This document shows positions 58,470 to 64,000 of a stretch of 64,000 nt of DNA, in pieces. How positions within the stretch are numbered: position 1 is the stretch's first letter; each line of letters begins with the position of its first letter. The stretch lies in assembly GCF_004795105.1 (NCBI RefSeq), contig NZ_SSBL01000017.1, forward strand, positions 62,001 to 126,000. The letters run 5' to 3'. This DNA is from Streptomyces sp. A0642 (lineage in GTDB: Bacteria > Actinomycetota > Actinomycetes > Streptomycetales > Streptomycetaceae). Position numbers and translations under genes: made by a program. Below the pieces are notes generated by a model. It had not been told where the DNA came from. It did not search any database and saw only the letters and a program-made list of their open reading frames with translations.

Positions 58470-59507
58470 TCACTCGGCGGCGGACGCGTCCGCCGCCTGA
58501 AGGGCCGCGACGCGCTCGCGCCAGGGCAGCGGCTCGGGCCTCTCGTAGTGGTCACCCGGGGGCAGCGGCTCCCACTTGAGCGTGTGCGCTTCCCAGGCGG
58601 CCTCCTGCCCGCACGGCCCGCACACGGTCTCCTCATCACTCCTGGGCCGGAAGACGTGCTCGGGGCCCTCTTGCCGCGCCTCGCACACGATGAACCCCCT
58701 GACAGCCTCCCGGACGGAAGCGGCGGGCTCCTCCACGCGTAGCGGGGACGGCATCATGGTGTCGAGCCGCTTGCCCAGGAACCCGAAGGGAAATCTCACC
58801 CCGCCTTCGGGCAGTCCCCTGGTGAGCGCGAGCCGCAGCCCGGCTGCATCGACTCCACGCCGCAGCCATTCAGCGGCCGTCACGGCCAGACGCCGGGCCT
58901 CACGGGCCCCGAGACGCAACTGGCGGTCGGCGTGCCGGAGGGAGAGCAACACGCGCTCGGCCTCCCTGACGTGCGGGTCCGTCAGTTCGGGCTCCACGGC
59001 CTGGTCCGATTCGGGCTCCACCTCCGCCTCGCTCGCAAGCGCGGGATCTTCGGTGGGTGGGTGGGAGGAGTTCTTCTCCCGTTCTTCACCTTCAGGTAGG
59101 TGACCACCGACCGACCGAGCACTCGGTCGACCGACCGTCGGATAGTGCTCACTCGGTCCCGCCTGCGGCGATTCGGCTCTTTCGCCATGAACGCGACGAG
59201 CCTCGCGGTCCGTGAGCGGGACAGTCGACAGGAGCTGATCGGTCACCCAGAGCCCGCCGCCGTCCTGGCGTCGCCACTCGTGGACGAACCCGTTCTCCTT
59301 GAGCTGCCCCTTGGCCTTCTGGTAGGCGCGCCCTTTCAGGCCCAGCCGCTTGGCGTGCTCACCGAGGGGCCTGCCGGACCACTTCTCGGGGAGGCCCTGC
59401 ACGTAGGCGATCAGGATCTTCGCGTCGCTGTTGAGCTTCGGATGACGGACGACGTCGTGCGACGCCTTCACATAGCCGTAGGACGGCGAGATAGCATGAC
59501 AAAGCAT
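58470..59507 (-). CDS. Replication-like helix-turn-helix protein with C-terminal zinc knuckle
   Basis: A 345-residue protein. The N-terminal winged helix is about 8-100: HDVVRHPKLNSDAKILIAYV, then LGEHAKRLGLKGRAYQKAKG and QLKENGFVHEWRRQDGGGLW. This matches the helix-turn-helix of Streptomyces phage/plasmid-like replication or regulatory proteins. A low-complexity acidic linker (about 110-185) precedes a helical region. Near the end CEARQEG, HVFRPRSDEETVCGPCGQEA is a Cys/His zinc-type site. Such proteins cluster with DUF397 and HTH genes on Streptomyces arms. I do not know a function. Confidence 0.72.
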   Translation of the reverse strand: MLCHAISPSYGYVKASHDVVRHPKLNSDAKILIAYVQGLPEKWSGRPLGEHAKRLGLKGRAYQKAKGQLKENGFVHEWRRQDGGGLWVTDQLLSTVPLTDREARRVHGERAESPQAGPSEHYPTVGRPSARSVGGHLPEGEEREKNSSHPPTEDPALASEAEVEPESDQAVEPELTDPHVREAERVLLSLRHADRQLRLGAREARRLAVTAAEWLRRGVDAAGLRLALTRGLPEGGVRFPFGFLGKRLDTMMPSPLRVEEPAASVREAVRGFIVCEARQEGPEHVFRPRSDEETVCGPCGQEAAWEAHTLKWEPLPPGDHYERPEPLPWRERVAALQAADASAAE

Positions 59508-59617
59508 TCTCGGTGGACCTCACTTGTCCATCGCGGGGTGAAGGCCCTCGGCAACGGTGTTGGCGCACCTCCGGGGGCCGCCCCATGCGCTGAAGCGCAC
59601 GGAGCGTAATAACGCGA

Positions 59618-60013
59618 TCACCGTACATCACGAATCTCGTCGTCGACCACCTCCCGCAGCAGCTCGAACAGCAGTTCCGCATCCACGAACGGGCTTTGAG
59701 CGGTGCGCAGGGAACGCCAGTCCAGCGGGTACGTCAGCCCGCGCATGGCGGCCACCCCACGAACGCCGCCTCCTCCCGCACCAACGCCTCGGCCCCGACG
59801 GGCCACCGGTGCGCGCGCACTCCCGGGCGGCAGCAGGACGTACATGCTCCGCACACCGACGCACGACCGGATGACGGGCCCGGCACAGAAGTCGGCGAAC
59901 TGCATGACCTCATAGGCCACTTGCTCGCCCGGGATGCCGATCATCCGTACGGCGTCGAAGTGGATCCCGGCGAGACGGAGCGCGTGACCGGGCGCGGAAA
60001 TCCAGGAGGACAT
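59618..60013 (-). CDS. Small Streptomyces protein of the DUF397-neighbour type
   Basis: A 131-residue protein starting MSSWISAPGHALRLAGIHFD. The segment GIHFDAVRMIGIPGEQVAYE and the later CVGVRSMYVLLPPGSA recall a family of small proteins found beside DUF397/HTH genes in Streptomyces. The C-terminus is MRGLTYPLDWRSLRTAQSPF, then VDAELLFELLREVVDDE. ATG 60011-60013 is used; codon use is good downstream of it. It is divergent from the DUF397 unit. The role is unknown. Confidence 0.6.
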   Translation of the reverse strand: MSSWISAPGHALRLAGIHFDAVRMIGIPGEQVAYEVMQFADFCAGPVIRSCVGVRSMYVLLPPGSARAPVARRGRGVGAGGGGVRGVAAMRGLTYPLDWRSLRTAQSPFVDAELLFELLREVVDDEIRDVR

Positions 60014-60120
60014 CAGGTCCGGTGAATTTCTCTGATCCCTACACACAGCGTCGGCGCTCACACGTAGCGTGATCAGGGACACAAGGCGCCTGTGCGCTGT
60101 TGCGCACTTGAGGTGGGGCC

Positions 60121-60159
60121 GTGCTGAATCTGATCGAGGAGGTGGCGGAGGACGCATGA
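60121..60159 (+). CDS. 12-codon frame coupled to DUF397, probable HTH-gene stub
   Basis: GTG 60121 after GAGGTGGGG begins VLNLIEEVAEDA and ends in TGA 60157-60159, overlapping the DUF397 ATG (ATGA). Upstream stops at 60109 and 60070 prevent a longer frame. DUF397 genes normally follow an XRE-family regulator whose C-terminus often reads LxLIEEIAEE. This frame resembles exactly that tail, so it may be all that is left of the regulator, or a translational coupler. Confidence 0.4.
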   Translation: MLNLIEEVAEDA

Positions 60160-60335
60160 GCACCGACCTCGCATGGACCAAGTCCAGCTACAGCGGCGGC
60201 CAGGGCGGCCACTGCGTCGAGGTCGCCACCCGCCCCCACACCGTCCACGTCCGCGACTCCAAGGACCTCACCGCCCCCTCCCTCACGCTCTCCCCCGCCG
60301 CCTGGTCGGCCTTCCTCAAGCACACGGTGGTATAG
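60156..60335 (+). CDS. DUF397-family protein
   Basis: A 59-residue protein. MSTDLAWTKSSYSGGQGGHC, then VEVATRPHTVHVRDSKD, is the signature of DUF397 (PF04149), with the W.KSSYS start and VRDSK motif. ATG 60156 overlaps the upstream 12-codon frame. DUF397 proteins normally act as small partners of XRE regulators, including Scr-type antitoxin/toxin-like pairs. No intact XRE gene is adjacent here. A gene of unknown function follows after 4 bp. Confidence 0.9.
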   Translation: MSTDLAWTKSSYSGGQGGHCVEVATRPHTVHVRDSKDLTAPSLTLSPAAWSAFLKHTVV

Positions 60336-60339
60336 CCCG

Positions 60340-60993
60340 ATGACCTGGTTCGACGATCTGCCCGAAGTCCTCACCCGTGCTGACTTCGGGGCCCTGGTGG
60401 ACCGGCCGCCGCGCGGCATCGAGTTGCTGGCGTACCGGGGGCTGGCCCCAGAGCCCGCATTCCGTAATCGCAACAAGCTCGTGTGGGACGAGGAAGCCGC
60501 GCTCGGCTGGTTCCGCTCCCTGCACCACCACGCGGTCATCGTCCCCGCGAACGAGCAGGCCATGCTCGATCTCGCCACGCACCGCGCGTACATCTGCCCG
60601 CACACCAGCAAGCATGTGGCTCTTGCCCGCCCCCGGATGCTCGTGATGTACCAACGCGGCGGCACCGGGCTGGTCTTCGGCGTGGACGCCGTGGAGACGG
60701 TCAACCAGGAGATCGACGGAACCCGCAGCGTGAGCCCGCGGACGCGGCAGATCGTGCGGGACGGGGAGCCCCTGGACGCCTACCAACAGAAGTGGACCGT
60801 CTTCCACCTCAGTGAGGCCGGCACCATCGGCAAGGTCTCGCCGCCCGTCCAGCAGGGCCGCTACCTGCGGGTGGACGACGTCCTGGACGCGATGACGTCC
60901 GGCCACCTCTCGGTCCCCACGATCGACGAGGCGTTCCCCTCCCGGAAGGACGCCCCGCGGCCCCACAGCCCCCTCCGCCTCATCGGCCCTTAG
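60340..60993 (+). CDS. Uncharacterised protein following DUF397
   Basis: A 217-residue soluble protein; no family is recognised. It starts MTWFDDLPEVLTRADFGALV. The middle has beta-rich stretches (RPRMLVMYQRGGTGLVFGVD and QQKWTVFHLSEAGTIGKVSP) that recall barrel folds such as PUA/ASCH, which is only an impression. ATG 60340 begins 4 bp after the DUF397 stop, so they are one operon. The TAG stop overlaps the first bases of a 162-bp inverted-repeat element. Confidence 0.65.
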   Translation: MTWFDDLPEVLTRADFGALVDRPPRGIELLAYRGLAPEPAFRNRNKLVWDEEAALGWFRSLHHHAVIVPANEQAMLDLATHRAYICPHTSKHVALARPRMLVMYQRGGTGLVFGVDAVETVNQEIDGTRSVSPRTRQIVRDGEPLDAYQQKWTVFHLSEAGTIGKVSPPVQQGRYLRVDDVLDAMTSGHLSVPTIDEAFPSRKDAPRPHSPLRLIGP

Positions 60994-61153
60994 GGCTGTC
61001 CCGCACTTCCTGGTGGATCAGCGCGCGGCGTCGGATGCGGTGCGTCGCAAGGCGGAGAGACGCCCGCGTACGGGGCGTATTCGGGTGTTTCGACGACGCG
61101 GCGAGGTGCCGTAGCCGTCGTCGCGCGCCCGCCAGAAATTGCGGGACAGCCCT
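60992..61153. repeat. 162-bp element with 14-bp perfect terminal inverted repeats (MITE-like)
   Basis: AGGGCTGTCCCGCA (60992-61005) and TGCGGGACAGCCCT (61140-61153) are perfect inverted ends; the next 8 bp also match with 2 differences. The interior includes GACGCCCGCGTACGGGGCGT. No transposase is present. I recall similar elements at many places in Streptomyces genomes. It begins inside the TAG stop codon of the preceding gene. Confidence 0.8.
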
Positions 61154-61154
61154 G

Positions 61155-61218
61155 AGGGCGTGTTTCGAAAGTAGCGCCGTCCGCCCGCAGGGCAGGCGGG
61201 ACTTTCGAAACACGCCCT
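61155..61218. repeat. 64-bp palindromic element with 18-bp arms
   Basis: AGGGCGTGTTTCGAAAGT (61155-61172) and ACTTTCGAAACACGCCCT (61201-61218) are perfect inverted arms. The inside has CCGCC-n-GGCGG stems. It abuts the 162-bp element with one base between. It may terminate the DUF397 operon. Confidence 0.8.
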
Positions 61219-61292
61219 AGGGGCCGCACCTCCGGGCTGCATGAGGGATCCTCCCGATAGCCCGCGTCCCGCTCCTCCGCGACGGTGGACGC

Positions 61293-61862
61293 ATGACCGA
61301 AACGACGCGCACAACTCGCCTGTTCGCCTTGCTCGTTCCGCTGTTCCTGTTTCTCTACGGGGTGTTCCGCCTCCTTGACGGCAGGGACGGACACCACGGG
61401 CCCGGACCGGCCTGGAACGTCGGCCACGCCTTCTTCTTCGCCGCCTTCCTCCTGCTCGGCGCGCTGGTCGTGGAGCTGCGCGGCCTGGTCCCCACCGAGA
61501 CGGTGCGGAGACGGGCGGCCGCCGGAGCGGCCATGGTGGCCGGAGTGTCCGGCGCCGGGTGTTTCCTGTGGGTGATCGCCGGCGACCTGTTCCCACGCTT
61601 CGACGACGCCGCGCCGCTGCCCGAACTCCTGGAACTCGTGGGGCCCCTGGCCTTCCAGCTCGGCATCCTCACCCTGCTGGTCATGCTGGTCACGGCCCGA
61701 CGGCTGCCTGTCCGGAGTCCCGCACTCGTCCTCGTCGCCTTTCTCCTCATCGCCGTGAACCTTGATCTGCTCCCGGTCGCCGCCCTCGCCCTCATGGCCG
61801 GCCTCGCCCCCCTGGCCCGTTCCCGTCCAGGCAGCCCGGCCGCGTCCGCGAACGCCGCCTGA
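61293..61862 (+). CDS. Small integral membrane protein
   Basis: A 189-residue protein with five or six helices: LFALLVPLFLFLYGVFRLL (about 10-28), AFFFAAFLLLGALVVEL (about 46-62), AAGAAMVAGVSGAGCFLWVI (about 76-95), LVGPLAFQLGILTLLVMLVT (about 113-132) and LVLVAFLLIAVNLDLLPVAA (about 144-163). No conserved catalytic motif is seen. ATG 61293 is preceded by a weak site. It lies alone after the palindromic elements. The function is unknown. Confidence 0.75.
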   Translation: MTETTRTTRLFALLVPLFLFLYGVFRLLDGRDGHHGPGPAWNVGHAFFFAAFLLLGALVVELRGLVPTETVRRRAAAGAAMVAGVSGAGCFLWVIAGDLFPRFDDAAPLPELLELVGPLAFQLGILTLLVMLVTARRLPVRSPALVLVAFLLIAVNLDLLPVAALALMAGLAPLARSRPGSPAASANAA

Positions 61863-62302
61863 GCAAGGCGTTCGAGGGCCTCCTCGGCCCATCCCCGCCC
61901 CGGCCCGGCGTGCGCGCCCTCCCCAGCCGAAAGCGCCTCGAACGGCAATTCCCTATGTACACATGGGGGGTTCGGGCACGGTCGGAACGCGTACGCGTGG
62001 ATCGAGAATTTTCCACTTTTCTTTCATCCTATAGATGGACATACCATCCATCTTTGCCGAGCACAGAACATGTCGAGATCGATTCGTGACAGTCGACTTG
62101 CAGAGGAAATGTCCACTTCATGGAGGAACCGTGATGATCTAATGACCATTCAGTTTGCACCTGGGGAGGGAACGCTTAATCGGTGCGCCGAAACGCCCGC
62201 TGAAAACCGAGCAGGCGGTGGGACATTCGATACTGCTCCGCGCCTGATCAACGCCCGGCAGTCGCGCCACTCTTCCCTCAATGCTGCGCAACGAGGAGAG
62301 TC
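61863..62302. other. AT-richer gap before the secreted-inhibitor gene
   Basis: A 440-bp gap. The part 61990-62180 is distinctly AT-rich for this genome, with runs such as AATTTTCCACTTTTCTTTC. An imperfect inverted repeat AGATGG-n6-CATCCATCT lies near 62033-62053. A 78-codon frame (62070-62306) has poor codon bias and no family resemblance. The region probably holds the promoter of the 62303 gene and may mark foreign DNA. Confidence 0.4.
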
Positions 62303-62773
62303 ATGAATCTGAAAAGGACCCTCGCGGTCACTGCCGCTGTCGTGGGTATTGGCGCGTCGGCGATCACTCCCGCCCAGGCGAGCACCGGCGAGGAGAACCA
62401 GATGAGCCCGGAAGCCTGCTCGGAGAGCCAGGCCACGTCGACGTTCAAGTTCGCGATCTACTACAACTCGAATTACGGCGGCGCCTACCGCAACATCGGG
62501 TACAGCGTCTGGGACTTCGCCGACGAGCGCATCGGCGGGGCTCCGCAGGGCGGCACCCAGCCCCTCAACTTCTGTCACGGCGGCGACGGAAACGGCCAGG
62601 GCATCAAGAACAACGCGGCATCCGCGAAGAACAAGCACTCCACGTACTACTCGGTCGTGTACTACAACTCCGGTTACAAGGGGAATTCCGACTGGATCGC
62701 CCCCGGGACCGGGTGGAGCAGGCTCTCCCAGACGTACAACGAGAACGCCTCGTTCGCCTGGCAGTCGCTCTGA
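62303..62773 (+). CDS. Secreted peptidase-inhibitor-like protein (I36/SMPI type)
   Basis: A 156-residue exported protein. The signal is MNLKRTLAVTAAVVGIGASA and ITPAQA (cleavage about 26). The mature part has two similar beta-gamma-crystallin-like segments, FAIYYNSNYGGAYRNIG (about 49-65) and SVVYYNSGYKGNSDWIA (about 115-131). Cys occurs at about 39 and 91. This layout fits the family-I36 proteinase inhibitors of Streptomyces (SMPI), though a structural crystallin-like role is possible. ATG 62303 follows GAGGAG. Base composition is lower in GC than its neighbours, a hint of transfer. A strong terminator follows. Confidence 0.78.
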   Translation: MNLKRTLAVTAAVVGIGASAITPAQASTGEENQMSPEACSESQATSTFKFAIYYNSNYGGAYRNIGYSVWDFADERIGGAPQGGTQPLNFCHGGDGNGQGIKNNAASAKNKHSTYYSVVYYNSGYKGNSDWIAPGTGWSRLSQTYNENASFAWQSL

Positions 62774-62785
62774 TCCCTGTGGAAC

Positions 62786-62818
62786 AGGCCCGGTTCCTGC
62801 TCCGGACAAGAACCGGGC
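62786..62818 (+). terminator. Terminator of the inhibitor gene
   Basis: GGCCCGGTTC (62786-62795) and GAACCGGGCC (62809-62818) form a perfect 10-bp stem with a 13-nt loop. It lies 12 bp after the stop. Confidence 0.8.
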
Positions 62819-62895
62819 CCCGCCCTCCTCGTTTCCCGATCCGATCTCACAGCACTCCGCGAAGGAGCTGCATTCGGGCAGAAATAGGTAGAACC

Positions 62896-63816
62896 ATGAA
62901 GAACCCTATGAATCATTGTGCTTCCGCCCTCGCGCTTGCCGCGCTGTGCATGTGCACAGCGACTGCCTGTTCCGGATCGTCCGCCTCGGCCGACGCGAAG
63001 CCGACGAGGACCCCGCCCGCGCTCTCCGCACCTTTCGACGCGAAGAACCCGGCGACGTGGACGCTGCCCATTCAGGGCTATCTGCCGTCCGACAGCGCGA
63101 AGACGCAGATCCTCCAGGCGAAGAAGCAACTCGTCAGTGACTGCATGAAGACATACGGGTTCTCGTGGTCCCCGGCCCCCGACCTTCCCAGAATCGGCGG
63201 CAAGACCTTCGTCGACTGGCGCTACGGAATTCACGACCTGGAGCTGGCGAAGAAGCGGGGTTACAAGCCCGACGCGGACGAGCAGGCCGCCTATGACAGA
63301 GCGATGAACGACGGCATGGGCGAGACGCCCACTCAGGCGGAATCCCAGATGCTGGAGGGGAGCGGTCCCGCCGAGGTCAACGGGGTCAAGGTGCCGAAGG
63401 GCGGCTGCCTCGGCCAGGCGGACCGGCGGATCGACATTCAGGCGACACAGACCGCTTCCGCGCAGGAGATCAGCGCGCAGACATTCGCCGAGTCCAAGAG
63501 CGTCGGCGGCGTCGTGAAGGCATTCGCCGCGTGGTCCGCGTGCATGAAGGAAAAGGGCTACACCTACGCGGCCCCGCTCGACGCGAGCGACGACCCCCGC
63601 TTCGGTTCGACGGAAGTCACCCCCGAGGAGATCGCGACGGCCACCGCCGACATCGGCTGCCGCGACCGGACGCACGTCGTGAAGGTCTGGTACGACGCCG
63701 AGAGGGATCTGCAGACCGAGGCGATCGAGGACAAGGCCGAACAACTGGAGCAGGAAGCCGACGCCCTCGACGACGCCGTGAAGAAGGCGGCCGACGTGGT
63801 GGCGGGTACCCGATGA
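62896..63816 (+). CDS. Lipoprotein of unknown function
   Basis: A 306-residue lipoprotein. The signal is MKNPMNHCASALALAALCMC, with lipobox ATAC (Cys at about 25). The mature part has four Cys: SDCMKTYGFSW (about 82), GGCLGQADRR (about 172), WSACMKEKGYTY (about 217) and IGCRDRTHVV (about 255). They probably form two disulfides. The C-terminal 50 residues are a charged coiled coil (EAIEDKAEQLEQEADALDDA). I recall similar lipoproteins before an adaptor and a MacB-like ABC exporter. ATG 62896 is used. The stop overlaps the next start (ATGA). Confidence 0.8.
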   Translation: MKNPMNHCASALALAALCMCTATACSGSSASADAKPTRTPPALSAPFDAKNPATWTLPIQGYLPSDSAKTQILQAKKQLVSDCMKTYGFSWSPAPDLPRIGGKTFVDWRYGIHDLELAKKRGYKPDADEQAAYDRAMNDGMGETPTQAESQMLEGSGPAEVNGVKVPKGGCLGQADRRIDIQATQTASAQEISAQTFAESKSVGGVVKAFAAWSACMKEKGYTYAAPLDASDDPRFGSTEVTPEEIATATADIGCRDRTHVVKVWYDAERDLQTEAIEDKAEQLEQEADALDDAVKKAADVVAGTR

Positions 63817-64000
63817 CGCTGAACGCACCCGCGCGACGTCGGCCGGCCCCGCCCGAGGCAGCCGACAGCGCGCCGCCGGACGCGTCGGACGGCCACGTCC
63901 CGGCGCCGCGCGGCCTGGCCCGACGACGCCGTGCCCTGCTGGCCGTGGTGATCGGGTGCCTGGTGTGCACCGCGGCCGGAGCCGGTGCGGCGACGCTCAT
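63813..64000 (+). CDS. Membrane-anchored protein, 5' end only (possible adaptor of an ABC exporter)
   Basis: The frame starts at ATG 63813, inside the lipoprotein stop, and runs off the window. The first 62 residues have a Pro/Ala/Arg-rich cytoplasmic tail, a basic GLARRRRALLAV and a helix ALLAVVIGCLVCTAAGAGAA. This is the layout of a signal-anchored HlyD/MacA-like or peptidoglycan-binding adaptor. Coupling to the lipoprotein gene supports a shared system. The identity cannot be confirmed from this fragment. Confidence 0.55.
   Translation, partial: MTLNAPARRRPAPPEAADSAPPDASDGHVPAPRGLARRRRALLAVVIGCLVCTAAGAGAATL

Noticed and set aside
59111..59130. Palindrome GACCGAG-CA-CTCGGTC in the HTH protein gene
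   Set aside because: It lies inside coding sequence and fits ordinary codons; no promoter or second copy supports an operator or iteron.
62070..62306. A 78-codon frame before the inhibitor gene
   Set aside because: Poor codon bias, no ribosome site and no family; it overlaps the promoter region of the next gene.

Overview
This is a high-GC actinobacterial chromosome segment, almost certainly Streptomyces. Codons end overwhelmingly in G or C, starts are often GTG or TTG, and Streptomyces hallmark genes are present: a complete conservon with two P450s, a DmdR1/DtxR iron regulator, a DUF397 protein, an NsdA-like TPR regulator and an SCO4402-family protein. From memory, the order purU / SCO4402-like / dmdR1 / UPF0309 SIS protein / pdxH / citrate synthase / acyl-CoA carboxylase cluster / serC parallels the S. 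coelicolor chromosome around SCO4366-SCO4412 in inverted order. Most of the window is therefore core-like chromosome with small accessory insertions. No tRNA, rRNA, CRISPR array or transposase gene was seen.

Layout. 0-1.3 kb: 3' end of a cyclase-family gene and an RsbW-like anti-sigma ATPase. 1.3-6.4 kb: divergent fatty-acid/aromatic-acid type catabolic genes (two acyl-CoA dehydrogenases and an amidohydrolase against an acyl-CoA synthetase) around two matching palindromic operators. 6.4-7.2 kb: a repeat-filled gap between convergent genes. 7.2-11.9 kb: EF-hand protein, STAS anti-anti-sigma, ECF-like sigma with a fused anti-sigma, purU and an SCO4402-type protein. 12-20 kb: a substrate-binding lipoprotein, a Pro/Gln-rich membrane protein, the NsdA-like regulator, a small prim-pol protein and an ABC exporter pair. 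20-28 kb: alpha/beta hydrolase, dmdR1, SIS protein, PAS/GAF protein, a small stand-alone transcript with an extreme Shine-Dalgarno, pdxH, citrate synthase, a lipoprotein and a gene remnant.

29.4-39.8 kb is one long minus-strand catabolic operon. In transcription order it holds a TIGR03084-type protein, an AtuA-family protein, the carboxyltransferase and biotin-carboxylase subunits of an acyl-CoA carboxylase, an acyl-CoA dehydrogenase, an acyl-CoA ligase, an enoyl-CoA hydratase and a TetR regulator. This is the logic of branched-chain (leucine/isovalerate or acyclic terpene) acyl-CoA breakdown: activation, dehydrogenation, carboxylation, hydration. A palindrome in its promoter is a plausible TetR operator. 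39.9-46.5 kb: small accessory genes (GNAT, DinB-like, XRE regulator with a divergent SnoaL-like target, EamA exporter) and a large FAD/Fe-S oxidoreductase.

46.7-52.2 kb is a six-gene conservon (cvnA-D plus two cytochromes P450) with 4-bp or longer overlaps at every junction. The first P450 lacks the ExxR motif and the second keeps it, matching the known CYP157/CYP154 pairing. 52.4-64 kb: serC, a Uma2-family protein, GNAT, PPOX-type flavoprotein, secreted propeller-like protein, SGNH hydrolase, two regulators, a replication-like HTH protein, a DUF397 module whose HTH partner seems reduced to a 12-codon stub, two abutting palindromic elements, a membrane protein, an I36-like secreted inhibitor candidate, a lipoprotein and the start of a membrane-anchored protein that runs off the window.

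The signals least explained by known genes are the small transcript at 24.8-25.0 kb, the mirror-image repeat at 6.5-6.8 kb with rebuilt stems, and a short hairpin repeat that supplies stop codons at several gene ends, including both stops of one convergent pair.
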